From NCBI GenBank assembly GCA_013076295.1, contig RQOL01000532.1, forward strand, positions 372,001-436,000: a stretch of 64,000 nucleotides of DNA. The letters run 5' to 3'. The translations under genes and the position numbers were made by a program. Source of the stretch: Sanderia malayensis (taxonomy: Eukaryota; Cnidaria; Scyphozoa; Semaeostomeae; Pelagiidae). A model generated the notes under the pieces. That model did no database searches. It was given only the letters and a program-made list of their open reading frames with translations, and was not told the origin of the DNA. Positions 10,604 through 20,936 of the stretch are shown here, piece by piece (the stretch's first letter is position 1; every line of letters starts with the position of its first letter).

Positions 10604-12330
10604 AAAATGGCGAAGGAAAGCGACCATCTTGAGAGTGTGGTAATCTAGACTTTTCAGAAAGGCAGAGAAACAATCCGTAGTTTCAGAATTAGAGATCGAG
10701 TTTAGATACAAGACTTAAGCCTTGTATCTAAATCTGATCTGATCTGATTTGTTCGAACCTCGTAGGTATCATCAAAGGAATATTTTTTCTTTATTTTTAT
10801 TTTTTTATTACTTTCCTAATGTTACGATGTTTTAATTGGATTTACGGATTTTTATTGGGTGATCAAGAAAAATCACGATTTATTGAAGAAGACCTTGTGC
10901 GAAATTGAAGCTCGCTTGGAACATTCAATAAAGTCTCAACTGGAAAGCCCAATAAACCTGTTCAAAGAAGAAATAATTGGCCTTCTATTTACGAAATTAG
11001 CTGAAGTCGATGCTAAGCTTCTGAGTATTGAAAAGTCACACGAGTTTCTTGGGGAACAATATGAGACCGTTCGCTCTCAAGCTTGTCATGTCTAAAGTGT
11101 GAATACCGACCTGAGAAATCAAAGGAGCCTTGAGGTGACTCGCGACAGATGGCTTTTATTTCACTGTATTATCCAGAAAGTGAAGAAAGTAATATCAAAT
11201 TAAAGTCAAACTTGCGAGCCTAAAAGTTAAGCTTTGGCAAAACTGAATACCCTGGATTTAATTTTCAGGATTGAACGCAGCAAATTCAAAAAACATTTGT
11301 TTTCAGATCACTCAAGCAAACATTTTGACTTCAGTTTTCGATCTTGTATCATCAAGGTTAAAAAACTTTCATTTTCCAAAATAAAAATGCAATACTATAA
11401 TTGTTGTATTAGTTGCATAAGCATACAGCTAGAAAACTTTCTTCTTTTCACCTGATGCTTCCAACAACGAGTCAAAAATGCTCCCCGTCTCCTTGCGTGA
11501 TCGTGATCGCGGTCCCCCCCCCTGCCACAGCGTGCCCAGCATCTAGTATGGTACGTCATGTTATTTGTTGTTTCAACAAGTTTACATTTTATCCAATGAA
11601 CAACTTGCAAAGTGATATCATACTTGATAGCCTCACTTCAAATCAAAAGTGAACGTTTGAAGGCACATACCTTATATGGGCAAAGTAAACAGAAACACAG
11701 ACACAGAACACAACATTTTCCCCACTCACCAACATCTACTCACTTGCGCATGCGCTTCGCGAGTCAATGAAAATGAAAAGCTAGCTGCTCGGATCAGGGA
11801 TCTCGAGAAAAAACATCAAATCATAATGAAAGCCATTGATGATCTTGAGCAGTACGGTCGAAGAGAGATGTTGGAAACCGCTGGAATCCCCACATATTGC
11901 GACCAGGACTGCGAAGAAATAGCCATCAACCTCGCATCTAAACTCTGTGTGACGATTACTAGCAATGACATTGCAGTAGCACAACGCAACTCCATGAGGG
12001 AAGAAGCCACACTTCTCGTGAAGTATAATTCGAGCAAAATATGCCAGAAATTGCTCTCCAAGGATGCTAAACGCGAAGCAAAAAAATCAGAATCTCTGAC
12101 CTTGGTTACCAAATGTCCTATCGCTGTGGTGATGCAAGCCACTCAAGCTTGACAAAAGTTTTTATAAACGAAAGCCCCACTAGCAGAGTCAAGATCTTAC
12201 TTCGGCTGACCAAACTCAAGAAAGGAGAACTTGACTATAAATATGTATGGTCACGCAACGGGAAAATATTCGTACGAAAAAGTGACAATACTGAAATTAT
12301 CCTCCATCAATTTTGCAGCAGATTTGGGCA
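10604..12330 (+). pseudogene. Degraded LINE ORF1 (coiled-coil RNA-binding protein)
   Basis: A broken relative of the intact ORF1 at 23757-24605. Matching pieces are a start-like ATGGCGAAGGAAAGC (about 10607), a coiled-coil block with EKSHEFLGEQYETVR (10859-11095), DDLEQYGRREMLE and ITSNDIAVAQR (11770-12000), and FINESPTSR with VWSRNGKIFVRK (12160-12290). The intact copy has LNDLEQYGPREC, FINESLTKRN and FWTRNGIIFAKK at the same places. It is interrupted by about 660 bases (11100-11765) and by frameshifts. Confidence 0.75.
11100..11765. other. Insert splitting the LINE ORF1 remnant
   Basis: Non-coding block between two collinear parts of ORF1. No terminal repeats or target duplication recognised. 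Short plus and minus frames here have no recognisable domain. Confidence 0.4.
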
Positions 12331-13205
12331 AACTTCAGTAAGACTTTTTATTTCATCCTATTACCAGCATACTTTCTTAGAATTTAACGTCCTTAACTTT
12401 CTGAAACCCCATTTGTTTAGCCCCTTTACAACTAAATGTCCTCCGGAATGCTTATTTACGGTGCCATGTTTTCTTTTCCCCACTTGGTTTTCAGCCAAGC
12501 TCTGTTCTCTGGTTTTTCAAATCAATCTTTCCTCTCATCTCCAATGCCTGATGGCAGTATACAAGTTGTTCTAAGTGTGGGAAAAATGTTCATGAAAACC
12601 ATTATTTTTTGTGATATTTGGGAAACATTTGAGATATTCTTGTCATATAAAAAACGTCTCCTTGAATTATCGCAAACTGATGAGTCATTTTTCTGTGCCG
12701 CCTTCATCCTAGAAAACCTTCCATTCTCAGTTCGAAAAGGTCCCAAATTTGCCAAAAAATTTGACATTCCTGTCAGTAAAAAAATTATCTCTAGCTTCAC
12801 AAGAATATCAACAGGAAATGATAAAATGTGTTCTTGTTGGGAAGATGAACATGGCCATCCTTTGTTTCATTCCTTTGTTTAAACGGTTTTGTTTTACCAA
12901 TCAAAACATTCCCATATTTGCGAATCTTTCAGTAATGACGTAATGCAAGTTTTGAAATTAGCCAATCAAAACTGCCAACCAAGATTAATCTCAGTTCACA
13001 TGTGATCACGGAAGTTCCATTTCACTTCCGTTGTCGTGCTCAAATTTGTAGAAGATAAAGAAACACAGCAAACACCATTCCGTGTTATCTGTTTCGTACA
13101 ATCAAATAGCCATACTCTCTGCTCTGAAGCGTTGTTGATTCTCAAAAGAAAAGAAAATTACTCCTCACTAAATTACTTTCATTAGCCTTTTTATACACTA
13201 CATAT
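12331..13205. other. No gene recognised
   Basis: Sequence between the ORF1 remnant and the Ty3/Gypsy element. Frames of up to 148 codons exist, but none shows a domain or motif. Confidence 0.4.
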
Positions 13206-13336
13206 TGTAATGTCCCGTATGTAACGTGTAAAAGCACATGCTGAGTGACGTTGGTTTTCAGTTATGATTAGAGTTTGATTGAGGTAACACTTGCAATATT
13301 CATTAGTTTATTTCTTGGTACTCTCAAGACATTATA
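13206..13336 (+). repeat. 5' LTR (131 bp)
   Basis: Begins TGTAATGTC and ends GACATTATA, near-inverted termini of the TG...CA type. LTRs this short are unusual for Gypsy elements. Confidence 0.93.
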
Positions 13337-13354
13337 TTGGCGACGAGGTATAAA
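13337..13354 (+). promoter_or_regulatory. Probable primer-binding site
   Basis: TTGGCGACGAGG lies directly after the 5' LTR. The TGG start is what a tRNA CCA end would pair with. The tRNA was not identified. Confidence 0.5.
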
Positions 13355-13383
13355 TTTGGTCAACTATAGTTCATGAGTTCAGC

Positions 13384-14192
13384 ATGGCCACAGCCCGTAT
13401 TGATTTACATGCACTAGCTCCATTCGATCCGATATCAAAACCTACTTCCATAGGCCTACGCTGGAAAACATGGAAGAAACGCTTCGAAACATACATCACC
13501 GCTGTGGGTGTTACCGACAAAAAACAAAAACGTGCGCTGCTTTTATATCAAGCTGGTGAAGCAACCCAAGAAATTTTTGAAACACTCTCCGACACTGGCG
13601 AGAATGATGATTATGAAACAGCCCTTGAAAAATGGATGCCTACTTTAAACCCAAATGCAATGTCAATTTTGAAATTTTCAAGTTTCGTACTTCCGTTCAG
13701 CAACGCGACGAAACCATCGATCAGTTTGCAACGCGTCTCCATAAGCTTGGCGCAACATGTGAATTTGGTGCCTTGGGAAAAGAAGTAAAGTCAGTCATCA
13801 TCCAGCATTCAAATTCAAAACGTTTACGTCGTTTTGCGCTCCTAGAAAAAAATTTAACTTTGGATAAATTGCTCGCCAAAGATCGTGCGTTTGAGATCAG
13901 TGACGCTCAAGCGACTGGCCTCGAAGACGCACTATCATCAACTCACATCGCCGATGAACCAGAAACCGTCCAGTTTGTGAAGTCAAACAACAAGCGCGGT
14001 TATACTTCAAGACTTGCTCACAATACTAAGCAATCTTTGAAAGAATGCAGAAATTGTGGAAGATCTTGGCCGCACAACAGTGTTCCTTGCCCCTCGCGTG
14101 GAAAAACCTGTAACAAGTGTGGAAAATCAAATCATTTTGCTGTCATTTGCCGCAGTGCTTCGAAATCATCCACTCATACGAGTCGTTCTTAA
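13384..14192 (+). pseudogene. gag: Ty3/Gypsy gag with one frameshift
   Basis: Starts at ATG 13384 in the frame giving WKKRFETYITAVGV. At about 13625-13632 a one-base indel in an A-run moves the reading to a second frame (MDAYFKPKCNVNFE, then ETIDQFATRLHKL), which continues to 14192. Two Cys-rich nucleic-acid-binding knuckles follow: CRNCGRSWPHNSVPC and CNKCGKSNHFAVIC. The length is normal for this class. The shift could be decay, or a sequencing length error in the homopolymer. Confidence 0.85.
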
Positions 14193-14216
14193 CCAAGGAA
14201 ACCCCAGAACTCGACC

Positions 14217-14714
14217 GTGCGGACAATCACCACAGAATCTTCCGCTGATTCAGACCCCGACGAGTATTTGTTCACGCTCGATTCGCCTGCTCACATCACG
14301 CCACAGACAAAAATCAAAATCAATAACATTGATATTAACATGGTTGTTGATACTGGCGCTTCAGTGAACATTATAGATGAAAAAACGTTTCAGAAATTGG
14401 GACAGCATACTCAACTAAAGCTAAACAAATGTAAAACCCGCATTTTTGCTTATGGCACATCAGAAAAGCTGCCCATCCTTGGAAAATTTCAATCCACGCT
14501 GGAATCAAAGTCCAGCTACAACCTTGCTGACATTCACGTGGTGAAAGGACAAAACATTTGTTTGCTCAGCTATAGAACAGCATCTGCTCTTGGACTTGTG
14601 ACTGTACACGTGCAAATAATTGATGAACAAAGATCGCGGAACCTGAACAACAGCAACGCCCATTGTCACTTGATACTTTACTCAAGCGATATACTGATAT
14701 GTTTAATGGGATAG
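14217..14714 (+). pseudogene. Ty3/Gypsy aspartic protease region
   Basis: The retropepsin active site appears as MVVDTGASVNIID at about 14341-14379, in a frame continuing to 14714. It follows gag and precedes the RT, as expected for the pol order. The frame overlaps the start of the RT frame by about 50 bases. Confidence 0.8.
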
Positions 14715-15470
14715 GTCAGCTGAAGGATTTCAAACTGAAACTTCACATCGATCCAGCAATTCCCCCTGTTGCACAATCACCCCGCAAGATCCCGTTTCAC
14801 ATGAGACAGAAAGTCAAATCCGCCCTTGAAAAGCTGGAGAAAGACGGGATAATCGAGAAAGTCGAAGGCCCAACGCCATGTGTATCCCCATTGGTTATCA
14901 CGCCCAAAAAAGACGGTGACGTGCGTTTATGTATAGACATGCGAATGGCTAACCGCGCGATTCAACGGGAAAGACATCCTTCACCAACTTTGGACGATCT
15001 TGTACATAAGCTCAATGGTGCTAAAATATTTTCGAAACTCGATTTACGTTCTGGATACCATCAACTATTACTCGACGAGGAAAGTCGTTATATTACTACA
15101 TTCGAAACGCACCAAGGTTTGCGCCGATACAGAACATTGAATTTTAGTACATGCTCTGCAAGTGAAATTTTTCATAACGTTATTGGAGATCAAATCCGCG
15201 ACATCCCATGCACCATGAATTTTAGTGATGACATAATTGTGTATGGCAAAACACAACAAGAACATGACGCAGCACTCGAGAAAGTTTGTCATCGTTTCTG
15301 AACGCGTGGACTCACCCTAAATAAAGAAAAGTGTGAATTTAACAAGAAACAAATCACATTCTTTGGATTCGTTTTCTCGGAACACGGAATTTCACCGGAT
15401 CCTCATAAGGTTGACGCGATTAAAACAGCTCCTGTTCCAACCACGCAGACAGGAGTACGCAGTTTTCTTG
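14663..15470 (+). pseudogene. Ty3/Gypsy reverse transcriptase, interrupted
   Basis: RT motifs in order: PRKIPFHMRQKVKSALEKL, VSPLVITPKKDGDVRLCIDM, FSKLDLRSGYHQLLLDEES and the catalytic box. That box reads NFSDDIIVYG, with Ser before the Asp pair and Phe before Ser; the family normally has YxDD or FxDD. A TGA stop lies at 15299-15301 (after LEKVCHRF). A frameshift near 15470 separates the RT from the RNase H frame. Confidence 0.85.
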
Positions 15471-15471
15471 C

Positions 15472-16071
15472 ATGACAACGTATTGCTCCAAGTTCATCAA
15501 GAATTTCAGCGCTCTTACTCAACCACTACGAGAATTGACAAAAAATAATACTGTATTTCGCTGGACAGCTCGACGTGAACAAGCGTTTAAAGATGTCAAA
15601 TCCGCGCTGATCAGTTCCACAGTCATGTCGTATTTTGATAAAACCAAGAAAACAGAACTGGTTACAGATGCTTCTCCCTTTGGACTATCTGCAATTTTAT
15701 CGCAGCATAGAGACAATCCAAACGACCGTAAACTGGTAGCATATATCAGCAGAGCCCTGACAGACGTCGAAAGCAGATATTCTCAGACGGAACGTGAAGC
15801 CTTGGCTATCGTATGGGCCATGGAGCGACTTCATTTATACTTATACGGAGGAAAATTCACCCTCGTAGCCGACTGCAAACCAGTCGAAATGATTCTTAAC
15901 AATCCTGCTTCAAAACCGCCCGCCCGCATAGAACGCTGGTATTTGCGTATACAGGATTACGAATTTGACATAAAATATGTCAAAGGAATTGACAACCCCT
16001 CAGACTTCCTTTCGCGCCATATCATCATCATCATCATCAATAATAATCAATTACTACATACCCCCAGATGA
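15472..16071 (+). pseudogene. Ty3/Gypsy RNase H region
   Basis: TELVTDASPFGLSAILSQ carries the first catalytic Asp, followed by SQTEREALAIVWAMERLHLY and TLVADCKPVEMIL. The normal C-terminus (FDIKYVKGIDNPSDFLSRH) runs straight into an ATC repeat (16022-16037) that adds an Ile run. About 150 bases of sequence foreign to the element follow before the integrase-proximal frame resumes near 16195. Confidence 0.85.
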
Positions 16072-16194
16072 GGCATGTTTTAAAAGATTTAAATCAAATA
16101 AAACTCTTTACATCAACTAGTGATAAGATTAGAGTTTTAAATCAACTTCAGGAACATAAGGTCAACATCAATGGACCTAAGGTCAACACAAGCC
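16022..16194. repeat. ATC microsatellite and insert inside pol
   Basis: An (ATC)n/(AAT)n tract followed by about 150 bases that do not fit the element's coding pattern, between the RNase H end and the block starting DQAAEEYVNFLANHAVP. Possibly a small retro-insertion with a simple-repeat tail. Its boundaries are uncertain. Confidence 0.45.
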
Positions 16195-17606
16195 ATTTGG
16201 ACCAAGCTGCGGAGGAATATGTCAATTTTTTAGCAAATCACGCTGTGCCGAAAACAATGACCTTAGGAGAAATTCAAGAAGAAACACAAAAAGACCCCAC
16301 ACTGCGTATGCTTGCAACTTTGATCGGAACGAACGATTGGCATACTGTTTCAACTGTCACAAGCAAATCTGTTGACGTGGATGAATTGCAATCATTTCGT
16401 AAACTCAAAGATGAACTTACAGTTCACAAAAACGAACATTTGATTCTACGAGGTTCGCGATTAATACTGCCGCTGAGTTTAAGAAAGAAGTCTATCGAAC
16501 TCGCACATGAAGGACACCAAGGGATAGTAAAGACCAAGCGCCTTCTTCGTGAAAAAATTTGGTTTCCGAATATCAACAAGACCGTAGAACAAATGGTACA
16601 AAGATGCATTCCGTGTCAGGCTACAGGCTCTGATAATCGTCCCGAGCCATTGCAAATGGTTGAATTGCCCCCAAGACCTTGGCACACAGTGAATATTGAT
16701 TTTTGTGGTCCGTTTCCAAGCCGAAAACTACTTGCTTGTAGTAATTGACGCATATTCAAGATTTCCTGAAGTAGAAGTCGTACAGTCTACATCTGCCGCT
16801 GCAACGTTACCCAAGTTGGAAAGAATTTTTGCAACACATGGTATTCCTGAAATCATCAAAACTGACAACGGACCACCATTTCCGGGAAAGGAATTTTACG
16901 AATTTATGAAAGACCTTGGATCGCGACACAAACCAAGTACTCCGTTATGGCCGCACGGCAATGCGCAAGCGGAAAACTTTATGAAGCCTCTTGAAAAAGC
17001 GATTCGCACAGCAGTTATCGAAAACAAGAATTGGAAAAGAACAATAAACAGGTTTTTGTTGAATTACCGTGCAACTCCTAACTCGACGACAGGAAAATCT
17101 CCTCCAGAACTCTTATTCAATCGTCAAATTCGCACGAGATTGCCAGAAATTGTTCTACAGGAAGTATCGAATCGAAAGTACACGATGGATTCAAACAGAA
17201 AGACGATAAAGCGAAAATGAAAATGAAAGATTATGCAGACAAGAAATTAAGAGCAAAAGAACCCGAAATTAAAATGGGAGATACCGTTCTGGTACGTCAG
17301 CCTAAGAAAAACAAACTGTCTTCCAAATTTAGGCCAACTCCATATCAAGTTAAACAGATGAAAGGAACTCGTGTGACAGTCGAAAGAAAAGGACATTTTA
17401 TCACAAGGAACATATCACACTTCAAGAAATTGCCTGACGGTGTGTATGATTTTGTTTTGCAAAGAAATGTCAATGATGATCTATTTGTGGACGATAACAC
17501 ACCTGAAACTGTTGAAGAAGAAGAGGAAAGACAGCTTCAAAATCGTTATCCCACAAGAGAGAGACAAAGAATTCAGAGATATGGACAGAACATTTTTGAC
17601 CCATAA
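16195..17606 (+). pseudogene. Ty3/Gypsy integrase, interrupted
   Basis: The zinc-binding region (HEGHQGIVKTKRLLREKIWF, then CIPCQATG) is followed by the catalytic core: TVNIDFCGPFP (first Asp), KTDNGPPFPGKEF (second Asp), and the Glu in HGNAQAENF. Then come NYRATPNSTTGKSPPELLF and a chromatin-proximal tail with LVRQPKKNKLSSKF. A frame break at about 16735-16748 separates the zinc domain and first Asp from the rest. Another break at 17217-17220 separates the core from the tail. Confidence 0.85.
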
Positions 17607-17673
17607 AGAAAGAACAGTATTTGAAGACAGACAATTTTAAAATTATGATCATTTATATATGTATTCAAAATCT

Positions 17674-17686
17674 GGTAAGGGAGGGA
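17674..17686 (+). promoter_or_regulatory. Polypurine tract
   Basis: GGTAAGGGAGGGA lies immediately upstream of the 3' LTR, where plus-strand DNA synthesis is primed. Confidence 0.7.
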
Positions 17687-17817
17687 TGTAATGTCCCGTA
17701 TGTAACATGTAAAAATACATGCTGAGTGACGTTGGTTTTCAGTTATGATTAGAGTTTGATTGAGGTAACACTTGCAATATTCATTAGTCTATTTCTTGGT
17801 ACTCTCAAGACATTATA
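17687..17817 (+). repeat. 3' LTR (131 bp)
   Basis: Same length as the 5' LTR, with four substitutions. Followed by the second CATAT target duplication. Confidence 0.93.
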
Positions 17818-19573
17818 CATATAATGTACATAGATCTTGTTCTGCTCAGGAAATGATATGTTTGGAATTGTTTTGTTCAAAAATTGTTGTGTTTCATTTG
17901 GTTCAGCTGAATTCCAGTTTTGCTTTTACCGTGTAGTCTGGTTTGTGCACAGAATCTGTTTTAAGATAATGTGTAATATATTTGTTCTGCGCTAATAATT
18001 CCAGTTATTTTTAAACTTCTGCTAGAGTGCTCCTTGATGTTGTTCAGATTTGTTTGTAACTTAGGCCTGCGCCCATTCATGCGACCATATCTTGAGGACT
18101 TAGCTAAAGTTTGTGGCCCAAGTATCTGTCCAGGCGTACTTTTGGCAAAGGTACTCACTGCTCCGGAGATATTCTTAATATTGCAAGAATTGAACAAATA
18201 ATTTTCCAGTTGAAAATTTCAGCGCAAAGATGCCACCAAAAAGTTTGGCTCCATAGCTTAGCTTCAAGGATTTCCTCCATTGCGGTGAAATCTGAGTGAT
18301 TTTCAGAAAGCGTTAGTGCGGTTGCGCGGATATGGGAATTTCTGAGCAACCTGAAAACGGACGATGTTCATTTCCCCAGCAAGTTCAGTTTGCGAGAAAA
18401 CAATTCGTACGTCAACGACTTTCTTGCCTGTAGTCAATGTCGACACCTGATTCATAAAAAATGTTCTGATTTGCCGATTTGCAATATTGCTGATATTGAC
18501 ACGCATTTATACTAGCTGTTGATTAAAACGATATGTTTTGAAATGAGTGCTTCAAAAAAATTGGAGAGGGGGTGTTTAGGGTGCTTGGAAGCCTAGATAT
18601 CTTTATTGGTAACAGGTCGTTTCTCTATATTTGATGTGTTTGAATGTTGTCATTTGTATTTGACATTTCTTATTCACATTTACGTTTCGTAGCTGGATTT
18701 TGGAATTTCAGCAATAATAGATTTTAGGAAATTATTCTATCAAAAGGTGGTGTGCGCTCAGTTGGAAGATCAAAGACAAAATTCAAATCTTTGTTCATGT
18801 GATTTTACCATGTAAACAAAACAATACCAAAAACAGGGGAATAAATGTAGAAAACCCCTCGAAATCTGAAGTCAAGATTTTCTGCACCGGGATTACTTTC
18901 AATATCCCCTGCTAAAACAATAGAATACATAATGATGGTGAAAATGATGACACAATAGTTTTGGGAGCCTACTATACTTCCGCACAGCTTTTTTCTTCCA
19001 CTTGCAGGAATTCATTTTTGTCAACTTATCCCCACGACAAGAAAGCAACTCCTGTGTTCTTGCGGAAATAAAATTGGCCTTTTTGGCCTTCTCGATTCTG
19101 ACCACGAATTAAAGTTAATAATCAAACCAGATAAGCCAACCAAATATCGTTTTCCCAATGTTTCTAAAACGACTCGCTGCACTGCAGCAAAAAGATGACC
19201 GTCATTGATAAATTGATAATAAAACCAGCATGCGGCTAAACGGAGGAGGATTTGAGGCCACGCGCAGGCTAAGATCCGACAAACAAACACATATATTCAC
19301 AAACAGACAGATTTTTCTCGAGAAGGACTCGATTATATTCTGCTGCGCAGCCGCTTCACTTCGTTCCGCTACGCAGCAGCAAAAAGTGGGAGTGTTTAAT
19401 TTTTAGATTAGGTACGTTATCGTAAGTTCAGTTTCATTTCTTAGAAGACAATGAGATTGTTAATATTTCATACAATTCAGCATATTCTTGTAAATGTATT
19501 TCAACGACAGCTCCGTGTTTGGGATTTTGTCATCTTCAACAGCTTGAAACTTGCAAATTATCTCTTTAACCCT
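17818..19573. other. No gene recognised
   Basis: Minus-strand frames at 17961-18197, 18155-18349 and 18303-18506 overlap in a way that could be one decayed gene, but no motif is recognisable. A GC-rich inverted motif (GCTGCGCAGC with CTACGCAGCAGC) lies at about 19341-19380. Confidence 0.4.
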
Positions 19574-19781
19574 TTCCGTCCCAGCGTCCCAGTAAGGTCC
19601 CAGATGAAAAAAATTTGCGAAAAAATAAATTTCTTTAGAATTCGTTAAAAAATTGCACAAAGGACAATGTTTATGTGTAGAACTCGAAAATCAAGTTTGT
19701 TTTTGAAAATTCCGAAGGTAACGGGGTCAAAATGCGAGGTAAAGAAGCGCAAGTTTATAGCTAAACAAAGAGATTTTCAGG

Positions 19782-20220
19782 TGGACTTTATAAAGCCGCG
19801 TTTAGGTCGTGTCGAATTTAATTCAAGGAGCATTTGAATTAAATGCGACATAAATGCGGCCGTATAAAGTGAACATTTAATTAAGTGCAGCAACTTGAAT
19901 AAAGTTCATGAGGATTTGCCGAACTTAATGGACAAGTGCGACACAAATGCGACGTGGCTTTATACGGCCGCACTTTGGTCGCACTCAAATGAAATTTTAT
20001 ATCACTTCATGTAATATAATGATGAAATATGTCAAATTTGCCAAGTCAAGCACTCTGCCTATGTGCAATCCTTTTTTGTTACGTCACGATGATATGAGGA
20101 GTTGAATTAAATGCGGCAAACAAAACACGTATAAAGTGAATGTCGCACTTATGTCGCATTTAGGTCGAATCTGATGAATTAAATTAGACGCGACCAAAAT
20201 GCGGCCGTATAAAGTAAGCC
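19782..20220. mobile_element. 439-bp MITE with TCAGG target duplication
   Basis: Flanked by TCAGG (19777-19781 and 20221-20225). The right TIR of the host element shows the uninterrupted site, with a single TCAGG. The ends are inverted repeats around ACTTTATAAAGCCGC and ACTTTATACGGCCGC, followed by GGTCG. There is no coding capacity. A truncated relative lies at 1-225. Confidence 0.85.
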
Positions 20221-20267
20221 TCAGGCTCGTGAAAGGCAAATTCAAGTTCGAAAATAGAATTCATTTA

Positions 20268-20426
20268 ATTGCAAAAAGTAATGCAAGAAGCTTCCACATA
20301 TTTGATTAATATTAAATCAAAAGTTTTTTAAAACTGTATATTCAACCACAACTTCCAGTGATCATCATCAGAGTAAAATTGAATACATTAACAAACAGTT
20401 AAAACGATACAAACAAAATTCCAATA
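20268..20426 (-). mobile_element. 159-bp retro-insertion with 12-bp target duplication
   Basis: Flanked by perfect AGAATTCATTTA (20256-20267 and 20427-20438), single in the right TIR. The long target duplication fits target-primed reverse transcription. On the minus strand it contains CTGATGATGATCACTGGAAG. I associate this type of 3' motif with Penelope-like elements, but that link is tentative. Confidence 0.65.
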
Positions 20427-20846
20427 AGAATTCATTTAGATTCCCGTGTTCGATGAAGCCCGCGCGATGCAGGAGCAAAGCTGAGAATTAGTCATGAGTC
20501 ATGCTACAATTGAAGGCTTGTTTCAACTAATGACTTGAAGTCTTAAAGGGCTTATGCAGCATAAAATCACATATAGTTTTTTTGCTGAAAAGTATAAAAT
20601 TCAACATGCTTATCAACATGCCGCAGATAGAATTTAAAAATATTTAGTAGTTTTTGAGTTATTCATTGTCAAACTACGGAATTTGGACAAATTCTGTTGA
20701 AGAAATTGACGTCAGAATGATGCGCAATCCCAGACACCCTTGTGAGCCACGGCTGCTAACAACAAAAACCGGCCTGCCAACAACAAAAAACCGGCCTGCC
20801 AACAACAAAAAACTGGCGTTTTTCATTAGTGACAATTGAAAAAATG

Positions 20847-20936
20847 GCAACAAATACTGATGTAGTTGTAGAAGAGTGTAGAAAAAGGACATTTCATGGT
20901 CGATCGTGTATTGCGGGTGGACCCAAAGACTCAAGA
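20847..20936 (+). pseudogene. THAP transposase, first exon (start of THAP zinc finger), cut by LINEs
   Basis: ATG at 20847 opens a frame with GRSCIAGGPKD near codons 20-30. That resembles the first zinc-binding Cys and following loop of cnidarian THAP-type proteins. After about 20936 the same frame runs into LINE endonuclease sequence. The rest of the THAP domain resumes at 34367, beyond the LINE block. Some residues between the two halves, including the second Cys, appear to be lost. Confidence 0.6.

Larger units (their letters stand above)
13206..17817 (+). mobile_element. Complete but inactive Ty3/Gypsy LTR retrotransposon
   Basis: A 4612-bp element with two 131-bp LTRs (13206-13336 and 17687-17817) flanked by a 5-bp target duplication CATAT (13201-13205 and 17818-17822). 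The order is LTR, primer-binding site, gag with zinc knuckles, protease, RT, RNase H, integrase, polypurine tract, LTR. The integrase lies 3' of RNase H, as in Ty3/Gypsy. The two LTRs differ at 4 of 131 positions (about 3%), so the insertion is not very recent. Frameshifts or stops lie in gag, RT and integrase, so no complete polyprotein can be made. Confidence 0.95.
19574..20590 (+). repeat. Left terminal inverted repeat, with two later insertions
   Basis: Collinear with the reverse complement of 41535-44483. It is interrupted by a 439-bp MITE (19782-20220) and a 159-bp insert (20268-20426), both absent from the right TIR. It carries an intact TTAA at 20542-20545, where the right TIR has the piggyBac-like insertion. 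Similarity fades after about 20585. Confidence 0.88.

Noticed and set aside
12113..12574. A 153-codon gene
   Set aside because: Its first part is the end of a LINE ORF1 remnant; the rest shows no domain.
17961..18506. Possible minus-strand gene in three overlapping frames
   Set aside because: No recognisable motif, no splice pattern that joins them convincingly; left as unassigned.
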